Source of the DNA: an uncultured Odoribacter sp.
GTDB lineage: Bacteria > Bacteroidota > Bacteroidia > Bacteroidales > Marinifilaceae
Length of the DNA stretch: 64,000 bases
Direction: 5' to 3'
Assembly (NCBI GenBank): GCA_944321165.1
Contig: CALUKE010000009.1
Location: 1-64,000, forward strand
Shown here: positions 55,390 to 64,000 of the stretch, piece by piece
How positions within the stretch are numbered: the stretch's first letter is position 1
How the letters are laid out: every line of letters begins with the position of its first letter
Position numbers and translations under genes: made by a program
The notes under the pieces: model-generated
What the model was told of the DNA's origin: nothing
What the model saw: only the letters and a program-made list of their open reading frames with translations
Databases searched by the model: none

Positions 55390-55429
55390 GTTTTTACCGT
55401 ATCGCTTTTTTCGAGGAAAGAGCCAGCAG

Positions 55430-56653
55430 TTATATTCTAGTACACAATTCCGCCACCCGGACAATTACCTGTACAGCCTTTTCCATGGAATGAACCGGAA
55501 TATACTCATAACGTCCGTGAAAATTATGTCCTCCGGTAAAGAGATTGGGAGTAGGCAGTCCCATAAACGACAAACGGGCACCATCCGTACCACCTCGAAT
55601 GGGAACAATCAAAGGCTTAATATCCAACTCCTGCATCGCCTGTTTGGCAATATCAATGATATAATGCACCGGTTCAATCTTTTCTCGCATGTTGCTGTAC
55701 TGATCCTTCAGTTCCAACTCGATATTCAGCCCCAAACGCTTTGAAAATTCCCGGACGCCGTTTTCAATGGTGTTCTTGCGCCATTCAAAACGCTCCCGGT
55801 CAAAGTCCCGAATCAGGATATCCAGTTCGGTTCTTTCCACATCTCCTTTGATAGAATATACATGGAAGAATCCCTCATATCCAGCCGTATGCTCGGGAAT
55901 CTCTTTCTTGGGCAATCCCGCCATAAACTCATTGGCAACGGCAATCGAATTGACCATTTTATTTTTTGCATAGCCTGGATGCATATTCCGGCCTTTGAAG
56001 ACAATATGTGCATTGGCTGCATTGAAATTTTCAAACTCCAATTCGCCCATTTCCCCACCATCAATGGTATAGGCAAACTTTGCACCGAATTTTTTGACTT
56101 GAAAGTGATCCGGACCTTTTCCAATCTCTTCATCCGGCGTAAAACAGACACAAATCTTTCCATGTTTGACTTCCGGATGTTCCTGCATATACTCCACCGC
56201 CGTCAAGATCTCGGCAATTCCCGCCTTATCGTCTGCCCCCAACAACGTATTCCCATCAGTCGTAATCAGGGTTTGGCCCACATAATTGGACAATTCCGGA
56301 AACTCTTCCGAAGAAAGTACAATTCCCTTTTCCTTATTCAGCACAATATCATTCCCGGCATAATTCTCGATAATCTGAGGATTCACATGTTTACCGCTCA
56401 TCTCCGGACTGGTATCCATATGAGCAATAAATCCGACAGCTGGAGTTTCCCGATCCATATTGGAGGGTAAAAAACCCATCACATAACCGTATTCATCCAC
56501 TTCCACCTCCTGCATGCCCAGATGCTTCATCTCCTCGCACAACATATAAGCAAACTCCATCTGTCCCGGAGTACTCGGACACATTTCCGTATGCGGATCC
56601 GACTGGGTTCCATGACCTACATACTTCAAAAAACGCTCAACAACACTCACCAT
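55430..56653 (-). CDS. pepT: Peptidase T (tripeptide aminopeptidase)
   Basis: A 407-residue cytoplasmic zinc aminopeptidase that releases the N-terminal residue of tripeptides. M20-family metal ligands are seen in FIAHMDTSPEM (about 75-85), LGADDKAGIAE (about 137-147) and CFTPDEEIGKG (about 168-178), with GGTDGARLS and GGHNFHGRYE near the C-terminus. The ATG at 56653 is chosen; a GTG at 56668 is 3 bp after the proS stop. proS is immediately upstream, so the two form an operon. Confidence 0.94.
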   Translation of the reverse strand: MVSVVERFLKYVGHGTQSDPHTEMCPSTPGQMEFAYMLCEEMKHLGMQEVEVDEYGYVMGFLPSNMDRETPAVGFIAHMDTSPEMSGKHVNPQIIENYAGNDIVLNKEKGIVLSSEEFPELSNYVGQTLITTDGNTLLGADDKAGIAEILTAVEYMQEHPEVKHGKICVCFTPDEEIGKGPDHFQVKKFGAKFAYTIDGGEMGELEFENFNAANAHIVFKGRNMHPGYAKNKMVNSIAVANEFMAGLPKKEIPEHTAGYEGFFHVYSIKGDVERTELDILIRDFDRERFEWRKNTIENGVREFSKRLGLNIELELKDQYSNMREKIEPVHYIIDIAKQAMQELDIKPLIVPIRGGTDGARLSFMGLPTPNLFTGGHNFHGRYEYIPVHSMEKAVQVIVRVAELCTRI

Positions 56654-56671
56654 ATAAGCAACAACCACTTT

Positions 56672-58147
56672 TTAATAAGCCTTGGCAATCAACACTCTCC
56701 GCCGGGAAGGTCTGCCTGTCACCATGTCCTTGCCTTCCTCTTCCGGACTATCAAAAGGAATACAACGAATCGTAGCCTTGGTATCAGCTTTGATCTGTTC
56801 TTCCGTTTCCGGAGTACCGTCCCAATGACACAAGAAAAATCCGCCCTTCTTTTCCAGTAATTCTTTGAACTCATCATAAGAATCCACCGGAGTAATCATA
56901 CTATTGCGAAAATCCAGGGCCTTTTGATATATATTTTTCTGAATCTCTTCCAACAATTTTTCCACATGCTCGGCAATACCATCCAAAGGCAGAGTCTCTT
57001 TGGTCAATGTATCCCGACGAGCCACCTCAATGGTTCCGTTTTCCAGATCCCGTTCGCCCATAGCCAAACGTACCGGAACTCCTTTCAATTCATAATCGGC
57101 AAATTTCCATCCCGGCTTTTGGGTATCCCGATCATCATATTTCACCGAAATACCTTTGGCTTTCAACGCCTCCATCACACCTTCAACTTTCTCACTGATT
57201 TTTTTCAAACCATCCGTACCCTTATAAATCGGAACGATCACTACTTGCAAGGGAGCCAATTTCGGCGGCAATACCAAGCCGTTATCATCCGAGTGAGCCA
57301 TAATCAAAGCCCCCATCAAACGGGTAGAAACGCCCCACGATGTAGCCCATACATATTCCAGCTTTCCTTCTTGATTGGTGAACTGGACATCAAAAGCCTT
57401 GGCAAAATTCTGTCCCAGGAAATGTGAAGTACCGGCCTGCAATGCTTTCCCATCCTGCATCAAAGCTTCAATGGTAAAAGTTTCCAGCGCTCCGGCAAAA
57501 CGCTCGCTTTCACTCTTTGAACCCATAATGACCGGTACCGCCATCCAATTCTGAACAAAATCAGCATACACCCGCACCATTTTATTGGCTTCCTCCAACG
57601 CCTCCTCTCGAGTCGCGTGGGCCGTATGCCCCTCCTGCCACAGGAACTCTGCCGTCCGCAAAAACATACGGGTACGCATTTCCCAGCGCATTACGTTGGC
57701 CCATTGATTGCACAAAATCGGAAGATCCCGGTAAGATTGGATCCAATTCTTATAAGTATTCCAGATGATGGTTTCTGAAGTCGGTCGAATAATATACTCC
57801 TCTTCGAGTTTTGCCGCAGGATCGACCACCACTCCGCCACCATTCGGATCGTTTTTCAAACGGTAATGGGTCACGACGGCACATTCCTTCGCAAAGCCTT
57901 CTACATGATCGGCTTCCTTGGAAAAAAAAGATTTCGGAATCAACAAAGGGAAATAAGCGTTGACATGTCCGGTCTGTTTAAACATTTCATCCAATTGTCG
58001 CTGAATCTTTTCCCAGATTGCATAACCATACGGCTTGATCACCATACAGCCTCTGACAACGGATTGCTCAGCCAAACCGGCTTTTACCACTAACTCATTA
58101 TACCATTGTGAATAATCTTCGCTTCTTGATGTTAAAAATTTGCCCAT
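56672..58147 (-). CDS. proS: Prolyl-tRNA synthetase (short, archaeal/eukaryotic type)
   Basis: A 491-residue class II synthetase that charges tRNA(Pro). Motif 1-2 regions [23 protein letters not shown] (about 127-149, read as RPTSETIIW and [18 protein letters not shown]) and motif 3 near [20 protein letters not shown] identify it. It lacks the long editing insertion of E. coli-type ProRS and has the C-terminal zinc-like domain ending RVLIAKAY. In this window it pairs with a YbaK protein elsewhere that edits Cys-tRNA(Pro). Confidence 0.95.
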   Translation of the reverse strand: MGKFLTSRSEDYSQWYNELVVKAGLAEQSVVRGCMVIKPYGYAIWEKIQRQLDEMFKQTGHVNAYFPLLIPKSFFSKEADHVEGFAKECAVVTHYRLKNDPNGGGVVVDPAAKLEEEYIIRPTSETIIWNTYKNWIQSYRDLPILCNQWANVMRWEMRTRMFLRTAEFLWQEGHTAHATREEALEEANKMVRVYADFVQNWMAVPVIMGSKSESERFAGALETFTIEALMQDGKALQAGTSHFLGQNFAKAFDVQFTNQEGKLEYVWATSWGVSTRLMGALIMAHSDDNGLVLPPKLAPLQVVIVPIYKGTDGLKKISEKVEGVMEALKAKGISVKYDDRDTQKPGWKFADYELKGVPVRLAMGERDLENGTIEVARRDTLTKETLPLDGIAEHVEKLLEEIQKNIYQKALDFRNSMITPVDSYDEFKELLEKKGGFFLCHWDGTPETEEQIKADTKATIRCIPFDSPEEEGKDMVTGRPSRRRVLIAKAY

Positions 58148-58172
58148 CTTCTTATGATTTGATAAAACGGAG

Positions 58173-58180
58173 CAAATTTA
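58173..58180 (-). promoter_or_regulatory. -7 element for proS-pepT
   Basis: TAAATTTG on the minus strand matches TAnnTTTG exactly, 25 bp upstream of the proS ATG. Confidence 0.45.
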
Positions 58181-58303
58181 AAGAAAAAATATAGTAGATG
58201 TGATTGATTTTGATTATTTTTATTCCACCATTCATGCAAGTTGAAGCATTCCCTTGGTATACTTTTTGATACAGATAATAAAAACGAATCTAATAACCAC
58301 AAC

Positions 58304-59911
58304 ATGAAATTTATTTTATACATAGTAGGCTTCCTCTTTGTAACAGCCGCCTGCTCCACATTACAGAATTTCAGTTCTACCATGGAGGACGACATCTATT
58401 ATGTCCCCGGGGAAAAAGCACTGATTGTTCAGGAAGTGGAAAATCTTACCGGACAAGATATCGGAGCCGATTCTTCCATTGATTCCCGTATATTGTCCGA
58501 GGAATCCTCCCGCGCTGCAGGAAGTAGTATTCCGCCAGCCACTTTTTCACGTAATCAAAGTTCTGTCATAAATACCCGCACAGGAGAAGTTGAACAGATC
58601 GATATGCAAACGCTGACCACAAAAGCGGAAAGCATGCTCGCCGATCAGGAAGAAGTCAATGTCACCCTGTATGAAAACACCGGGTACTGGATTGGTGGAT
58701 ACAAAGGTCCCGAAAGCGATCTGACGGAAATTCAAAGAATCATCAACCTGTATCCGCAAGGTTTCGCTTATTTCGGTAATGGTCAGGAAATTGCCTTGAA
58801 TCTGTCGTTCAATTCCGATTGGAATGTCTATACGGACAATGGACGTTACTGGTGGTTCCCCTCCAATTCAAACATCAATCTATATTCATCCCTGTTATTC
58901 GGGACCTATCCCAAATACATCTGGACAGTGGTATGGAATGATCCTTGGTTCGACAGTTGGACATTCGACGCTACTTTCAACCGTTATCACTGGGGAGTGA
59001 ATTTGAGTTGGAATTGGGGCTGGAATTGGTATTCCGGTTGGTATGATCCTTGGTACAGAGGATGGTACAGTTCCTGGTATGATCCTTGGTATAATTATCA
59101 TTTCGGCTGGAGACACCCATATTGGGGCAGACCGTATTGGGACCGCCCATACTGGAATCACCCACACTGGAATCATCCGCACTGGAGCGGCGGCAATTCA
59201 CATCCGAACAAACCGGTCAGACCGAGTGCATTCGGTCAACGACCGAATTACGGGAGCGGCGTAAGCGGAATAAGACCCAATGGAATCCGGCCCAATACAA
59301 GCACGATCAACCGTCCCAACACTACGAATCGTCCGGGTACCAGCAGTTCCATGCGGCCGAACACCAGCAGTTCCATGCGGCCGACAACAGGCACACGTCC
59401 GAGTACAACCAATTCCACTACCGGAGGCACTCGTCCGAATACCGGCGGTATCAATCGTCCGACAGGCACCACCACACGCCCGTCAACTACCACCACACGG
59501 CCTACGACAACGACACGACCGAATACCAGTTCCACCATCCGTCCGGGGACAACCAAAACCAGTCCGACCACGAATGTAAACAGACCGGTATATCGACCGT
59601 CTACAACTACCCGGTCCACAACGACAACCAGACCGACAACGACGACACGCCCCACAACCACTACACGGCCGAGCACAACAACGCGGCCGTCCAGTTCGAA
59701 CAATCGTTACACCCGGCCGTCTACAACAACAAACTCCAATGTACGAACTTACAGTCGGCCACAAAACAATTACCGACCGACATATAACAATAATAGTTCT
59801 TCCAATTACACTCCGCGTAGGACAAGTACTCCGACCCGAAGTTATGTACCAGCCAGAAACGTTCCTCAGCGATCTACGCAGGGGACTGTAAACCGGCCCA
59901 ACAGAAGGTAA
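58304..59911 (+). CDS. Lipoprotein with Trp/Tyr-rich core and Thr/Arg/Pro-rich repeats
   Basis: A 535-residue lipoprotein (signal ending VTAACS). Three parts are visible: an N-terminal domain (about 20-195), a segment very rich in Trp, Tyr and Asp (about 195-300, WYDPW and PYWxxP repeats), and a long low-complexity tail with RPTTTTRP-type repeats to the end. The ATG at 58304 is preferred to a TTG at 58241. I do not recognise a function; the tail could span the peptidoglycan or be glycosylated on Thr. An OmpP1/FadL-like gene starts 17 bp downstream. Confidence 0.75.
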   Translation: MKFILYIVGFLFVTAACSTLQNFSSTMEDDIYYVPGEKALIVQEVENLTGQDIGADSSIDSRILSEESSRAAGSSIPPATFSRNQSSVINTRTGEVEQIDMQTLTTKAESMLADQEEVNVTLYENTGYWIGGYKGPESDLTEIQRIINLYPQGFAYFGNGQEIALNLSFNSDWNVYTDNGRYWWFPSNSNINLYSSLLFGTYPKYIWTVVWNDPWFDSWTFDATFNRYHWGVNLSWNWGWNWYSGWYDPWYRGWYSSWYDPWYNYHFGWRHPYWGRPYWDRPYWNHPHWNHPHWSGGNSHPNKPVRPSAFGQRPNYGSGVSGIRPNGIRPNTSTINRPNTTNRPGTSSSMRPNTSSSMRPTTGTRPSTTNSTTGGTRPNTGGINRPTGTTTRPSTTTTRPTTTTRPNTSSTIRPGTTKTSPTTNVNRPVYRPSTTTRSTTTTRPTTTTRPTTTTRPSTTTRPSSSNNRYTRPSTTTNSNVRTYSRPQNNYRPTYNNNSSSNYTPRRTSTPTRSYVPARNVPQRSTQGTVNRPNRR

Positions 59912-59928
59912 CCTAAAAGCAGAACATT

Positions 59929-61416
59929 ATGAAAAACATCATCATACTATCGATCTTTTTGAGTTTAGGACTCATTGTGGAAGCACAAACTTATCAGGAT
60001 GCTGTACAATATTCCAGAATCACCTCTTTGGGTAGTGCCCGTTCTGCCGGGATGGCCGGAGCATTCGGAGCCTTGGGGGGAGAATTATCCACCCTCAGCA
60101 CCAATCCGGGCGGAATCGGAGTTTTCCGGAGATCAGAAATATCCATCACTCCAAGCCTGAATTTCGCATCTACTCAATCCGACGGAATCAACGCGAAAGA
60201 CAATTCTTTCCAAATGGGAAATCTGGGAGTTGTTTTTGCCTTTTATTCCCCAAAATTCGACTGGAAAGGAATCAATTTCGGCATCAACTATACGAATTTA
60301 AATAATTTCAACCGGAAATCCGAACAAATCGTATGGAACTCCTCTTCCTCCTGGCTGGATGCTCTGGCATACAGCAGCAACAATTATCCTTCCGATGAAT
60401 TGAACATCTTCACCAACTATCTGGCTTACCAGTGTTGGCTGATCAACCAGGATCTGGACGAAAGTTCTCCCAATTACGGTTATTATACCCCCATTCTTCA
60501 GCAAGGAGAATTAGTAGCACAAACCAAAAATATAAAAGAAGATGGAAATCAGGGGGAATACACCTTCTCATTCGGAACAAATTACAAAGACAAGCTATAC
60601 CTGGGATTCACCATCGGCATACAATCTCTTTGGTATAAAATGAATTCAGACTATACCGAAGCTCCGGGAGAACAATCCCCCAGCGGACTGGATTACTACA
60701 CTTTTTACGATTACAAAAAAATGAACGGAGTTGGAACAAACCTGAAATTCGGACTGATCTATCGTCCCATCCCGGAACTTCGTATCGGTGCCGCCATTCA
60801 CACTCCAACCTGGTATAACATGAATTATAAAATGGCTACCGCCATGTACTCCTCGTTCTGGACAGAAAAAGATCCCAATACCGGCAGAGATGGCTATGCC
60901 TTCGACATATACAACGATGAATACTCGGTAGATTTCAACATGCGCACCCCATGGAGGGCCATATTGAGTCTGGCCACCGTTTTAAATCAAAGAGCCATTA
61001 TCAGCGTCGACTATGAATATGTCGATTACCGAAATGCCAATTTCAGTGAGATCAGCGACTATAACAGCCTACAGGAAAAAGAGCTGAATCAGTCCATAAA
61101 AGATTATCTGAGAGCTACACACAATGTTCGAATTGGTGCAGAATTTCGTGTCAACAGCACCTTTAGCCTAAGAGCCGGTTATGCTTTCTGGGATTCACCC
61201 TATCACAATGAAACCAACCAGAACTATAATCGTCTCCAGGCACTCACGGCAGGGGCAGGACTCAACTTCGGAAGTTTCTATTGCGATGCTGCCTTCATTC
61301 ATAAATTCTCAGAAAATGAAACGGTATTCTATTCGGATTACATCTACCAGTCCGATCCGGTAAAAAACAAATACCTCTCCAACGAGGCCCGGATTACCTT
61401 AGGTATCAAATTTTAA
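59929..61416 (+). CDS. OmpP1/FadL-like outer membrane protein
   Basis: A 495-residue outer-membrane barrel with a signal peptide (about 1-20, cut before QTYQ). Near the N-terminus, GSARSAGMAGAFGALGGELSTLSTNPGGIG has the shape of FadL/TodX-family hatch regions, and long alternating-hydrophobic strands follow to the terminal strand NEARITLGIKF. FadL-like proteins move hydrophobic molecules. It forms a two-gene unit with the lipoprotein upstream, and a terminator follows. Confidence 0.82.
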   Translation: MKNIIILSIFLSLGLIVEAQTYQDAVQYSRITSLGSARSAGMAGAFGALGGELSTLSTNPGGIGVFRRSEISITPSLNFASTQSDGINAKDNSFQMGNLGVVFAFYSPKFDWKGINFGINYTNLNNFNRKSEQIVWNSSSSWLDALAYSSNNYPSDELNIFTNYLAYQCWLINQDLDESSPNYGYYTPILQQGELVAQTKNIKEDGNQGEYTFSFGTNYKDKLYLGFTIGIQSLWYKMNSDYTEAPGEQSPSGLDYYTFYDYKKMNGVGTNLKFGLIYRPIPELRIGAAIHTPTWYNMNYKMATAMYSSFWTEKDPNTGRDGYAFDIYNDEYSVDFNMRTPWRAILSLATVLNQRAIISVDYEYVDYRNANFSEISDYNSLQEKELNQSIKDYLRATHNVRIGAEFRVNSTFSLRAGYAFWDSPYHNETNQNYNRLQALTAGAGLNFGSFYCDAAFIHKFSENETVFYSDYIYQSDPVKNKYLSNEARITLGIKF

Positions 61417-61430
61417 AAATAGTTTTTCCA

Positions 61431-61469
61431 CACCGGGCGAATGGAAATACCTGCCCGGTGCTTTTTTTC
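61431..61469 (+). terminator. Terminator after the OmpP1-like gene
   Basis: An 8-bp GC-rich stem (CACCGGGC / GCCCGGTG, 61431-61438 with 61453-61460) is followed by a run of T. Confidence 0.85.
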
Positions 61470-61907
61470 TCACGAATTCAGTTTCTCAATCTCATTCCAA
61501 AGAGTCGTATACATTCATAATCATCTCCTCAAACAGCTCACGAACCTTTTATCTCTCCGGTAAATTTCTCAGAGCCTATCTAAACATCTCATATCTACTT
61601 TTTACAGGCTATTGATTGCCGATAAAAGCTTATTTATTTACTTTTGTTGCGAGTGTTATCGTGAAGAAAAAATAACAAGATTTTTTGAAAAAAAACGATA
61701 TAAAGATTTCGGAAGGAAAAACACAAAGGGCACGCAAGCTTACCGAGGACAGCCAAATCGAATATCGTGAGTAACAAACTGGCATTTTCAACTTAAACAG
61801 ACACTCAAAGCAGCAACAGAAGGGAAACGTTTATCTCACTTATCCCAAAGTATAAAATATATTATTTATCAATGATGGAAAATTCAAATTTAATTTAACA
61901 GAAAGAT
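61470..61907. other. Intergenic region before the DPP IV-like gene
   Basis: This 438-bp region holds a promoter (listed) and a leader of about 250 nt. I recognise no riboswitch or gene. A purine-rich segment around 61700-61745 precedes the start codon by about 160 bp. Confidence 0.45.
61616..61646 (+). promoter_or_regulatory. Promoter for the DPP IV-like gene
   Basis: -33 TTG (61616-61618) and -7 TACTTTTG (61639-61646), 20 bp apart. Expected leader is about 255 nt. Confidence 0.55.
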
Positions 61908-64000
61908 ATGAAAACGTTCTTAATGACCATTCTCATGACAAGTGGTTTGTGGAGTATCTCCCATTCAATAGCCCAAGATCGGATTTCCGGCTATTTGCAA
62001 GCAGAAAAATTCACGGCTGACAAATTAGAAAACATGCTATTCTCCACTTACGTAGATCCGCACTGGTTCCAACAAGGCAATCTGTTCTGGTACGAATATA
62101 AAACGAGCGAAGGAACGTTCTGGTACGTAGTAAACCCCTCTGCCAAAAAAAAGGAATTACTATTTGACCGGGAAAAATTGGCATCACAATTAACGATGAT
62201 TGTTCAAGATCCCTTCGAAGCACACTATTTACCTATTAAAAATTTAAAAGCACAAGAGGACGGTCATACATTCACGTTCGAAGTAACCTCTTCCCGCGAA
62301 AAAAAAGACCCTAAAACCAATAAAGTTGACGGAAAAATAATTTTTTACTTCTCCTATGATTACACAACCCAAAAACTGACTCATTTAAAGGATAAAGAAA
62401 AAGAACCCAAAAAACTGGATTGGGGCAGTATCTCTCCTGACAAGAAAAACGTAGTATACGCGAAGGACTGTAATCTTTACCGTATGAGTATTGAGGATTA
62501 CGAAAAAGCACGCGTGAATGAAAAAGACAGCACCATCACGGAAATTCAATTAACTACAGATGGAACACCGGAATTCGGTTACGGGATACCATACAGTCTG
62601 TTAAACACGGATACGCTGTGCAACGGGAAACGTCGAGCTGTTCATGGCTGCTGGTCGCCCGACTCCAAACATTATGCGACTATTATCTCGGATAACAGCA
62701 AGGTAAAAGAGCTCTGGGTCATTCATTCCATTGCCATTCCCCGACCAACTCTGGAAACCTACAAATACCCCATGCCAGGGGAAATGACGACTCCCACAGA
62801 ACATCTTTACGTATTCGACATGACAAATAACACCCGTAAAGAAATAAGGACTTCCGCTTACAAGGACCAAAGTCTGAGCTTGGAACGTCGTCCTTTTCTA
62901 CAAAAGCAACGAGACATGGATTACCGTCCTCTAGTATGGCAAGGAGACAATCAACGTTTCTTTCTCACACGCAGTAGCCGTGATCTGTATCGCATCGATT
63001 TGTGTAGCTACACGATTGGCCAAGACAGCATTGTTCCCCTTATCAAGGAACGCATGAATACCTACCAAGAAACTCGCCCCATCCATGTGCTGAACGGAGG
63101 GAAACAAATCATCCAATGGAGTGAAAGAGACGGATGGGCACATCTTTACCTTTATGATGACCGGGGAAATCTCAAAAACCGTATTACGGAGGGACCATGG
63201 CACGTAGAAGAAGTCTTGAAAGTAGATGAAAAAGCCGAAGTGATTTACTTTATCGCCAATGGACGCAATCCGGAAGAAAATCCCTACTATACGCATCTCT
63301 ATCGGGTAAATCTAGATGGTAGTGGATTAAAACAATTAACCTCAGGAGATTATTTCCACAGTACAGTCATGGATGACGATACATATTTCATAGTGGATAA
63401 TTTTTCTCGTGTAAATACAATTCCACGCGCAGATTTGATTGACCGAAACGGCAAACGGATCATGACTATTCAAGAAAGTGATTTTTCCCAATTATTCGCT
63501 GCCGGTTACAAATTTCCAGAACCATTCAAGGTGAAGGCAGCAGATGGAGTGACCGATCTTTATGGAGTAATGTATAAACCTTTTGATTTTGATAGCACGA
63601 AAATGTATCCTATTGTGGATTATGTTTACCCAGGGCCACAGGTAGAATCCGTGACCTATCCTTTCACCCGCATGTCTCCGCGCACAGATCGTTTAGCACA
63701 GGCGGGTTTCATCGTTATCACAGTCGGACAACGCGGAGGACATCCAAGTCGCTCCAAATGGTATCACAACTATGGTTATGGCAACATGCGTGATTATCCA
63801 CTTGCTGACCATAAATATGCAATAGAACAAGTGGCCACCCGTCATCCGTTCATTGATATAACCCGAGTCGGTATTCACGGCCATTCGGGAGGTGGATTCA
63901 TGTCAACAGCAGCCATGTTCCAATATCCCGATTTCTTTAAAGTAGCTGTTTCTTGTGCAGGCAATCACGATAACCGAATTTACAATCGCTGGTGGAGTGA
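61908..64000 (+). CDS. S9 family peptidase (dipeptidyl peptidase IV-like), partial
   Basis: The reading frame is open from the ATG at 61908 to the edge, 697 codons. A signal peptide (about 1-22) precedes a beta-propeller region, and the catalytic domain begins near residue 540. The nucleophile is Ser660 in GHSGGGF; the following Asp and His are beyond the edge. S9B members cleave X-Pro dipeptides from the N-terminus of peptides in the periplasm or at the surface. The 3' end is missing from the window. Confidence 0.88.
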   Translation, partial: MKTFLMTILMTSGLWSISHSIAQDRISGYLQAEKFTADKLENMLFSTYVDPHWFQQGNLFWYEYKTSEGTFWYVVNPSAKKKELLFDREKLASQLTMIVQDPFEAHYLPIKNLKAQEDGHTFTFEVTSSREKKDPKTNKVDGKIIFYFSYDYTTQKLTHLKDKEKEPKKLDWGSISPDKKNVVYAKDCNLYRMSIEDYEKARVNEKDSTITEIQLTTDGTPEFGYGIPYSLLNTDTLCNGKRRAVHGCWSPDSKHYATIISDNSKVKELWVIHSIAIPRPTLETYKYPMPGEMTTPTEHLYVFDMTNNTRKEIRTSAYKDQSLSLERRPFLQKQRDMDYRPLVWQGDNQRFFLTRSSRDLYRIDLCSYTIGQDSIVPLIKERMNTYQETRPIHVLNGGKQIIQWSERDGWAHLYLYDDRGNLKNRITEGPWHVEEVLKVDEKAEVIYFIANGRNPEENPYYTHLYRVNLDGSGLKQLTSGDYFHSTVMDDDTYFIVDNFSRVNTIPRADLIDRNGKRIMTIQESDFSQLFAAGYKFPEPFKVKAADGVTDLYGVMYKPFDFDSTKMYPIVDYVYPGPQVESVTYPFTRMSPRTDRLAQAGFIVITVGQRGGHPSRSKWYHNYGYGNMRDYPLADHKYAIEQVATRHPFIDITRVGIHGHSGGGFMSTAAMFQYPDFFKVAVSCAGNHDNRIYNRWWS

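Noticed and set aside
59122-59787. Long open frames on both strands over the repeat region of the lipoprotein gene (also 59248-59703 minus)
   Set aside because: Their composition follows from the short DNA repeats of the RPTTT tail. The lipoprotein frame has a signal peptide and normal composition upstream; the others do not.
1-64000. CRISPR arrays, tRNA or rRNA genes, insertion sequences
   Set aside because: I looked for repeat-spacer arrays, the tRNA T-arm GTTCGA pattern and transposase domains and found none.

Overview
The window is a stretch of a Bacteroidota chromosome, most likely from a gut Bacteroidales (an Odoribacteraceae- or Porphyromonadaceae-like lineage is my inference; the sequence does not fix the genus). 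The evidence is TonB-dependent receptors with carboxypeptidase-like N-terminal domains, a BACON-domain lipoprotein, GH20 and GH57 enzymes, a bile-salt-hydrolase-family enzyme, and many promoters of the Bacteroidota type (-7 TAnnTTTG, sometimes with a -33 TTG). I saw no tRNA, rRNA, CRISPR array or insertion sequence. The last gene runs off the right edge.

Layout. 0.2-11.2 kb is a minus-strand glycogen operon read in the order branching enzyme, debranching enzyme, GT4 glycosyltransferase, GH57 enzyme, then (after a hairpin) a 1413-residue fusion of a GT3 glycogen synthase and a GT35 phosphorylase. 11.6-25.5 kb is housekeeping and accessory: WbqC-like protein, NlpC/P60 peptidase, YidE-type transporter, threonine aldolase, MnmD, SNF2 helicase, choloylglycine-hydrolase family enzyme, class A beta-lactamase, EamA permease, MutY, YbaK and a split chromate transporter. 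25.6-39.2 kb holds a TonB receptor, a PiT-PhoU phosphate transporter, an MFS exporter, a GDPD-CrcB-AcpH-Ogt operon, Hsp20 with a sigma-54-like promoter, a hemerythrin/LuxR pair, a secreted metalloprotease and a BASS transporter. 39.2-46.5 kb has a nitroreductase, amidophosphoribosyltransferase, hexosaminidase, LpxH, an esterase and CysH. 46.5-55.3 kb is an anion-uptake region: PstSCAB-like ABC transporter directly followed by cysH, rubredoxin, a beta-helix lipoprotein and a TonB receptor. 55.4-64 kb has PepT, ProS, a tryptophan/threonine-rich lipoprotein, an OmpP1/FadL-like barrel and the start of a DPP IV-family peptidase.

How the parts connect. Three promoters share one architecture: a -7 element followed, at the same distance, by GTTAC-type repeats spaced 11 bp. 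They lie upstream of the PiT-PhoU transporter (30376-30431), the TonB receptor/lipoprotein pair (55276-55309), and a gene-free stretch at 50755-50810 that appears to drive a roughly 90-nt terminator-ended RNA. The 11-bp spacing resembles PhoB/PhoP boxes, so I infer a local phosphate-starvation regulon including a candidate small RNA. The PstSCAB-like operon lacks this box, lacks phoU, has changed residues where PstS normally grips phosphate, and is translationally packed with cysH. It may therefore carry another oxyanion such as sulfate. These two observations are the most interesting in the window.
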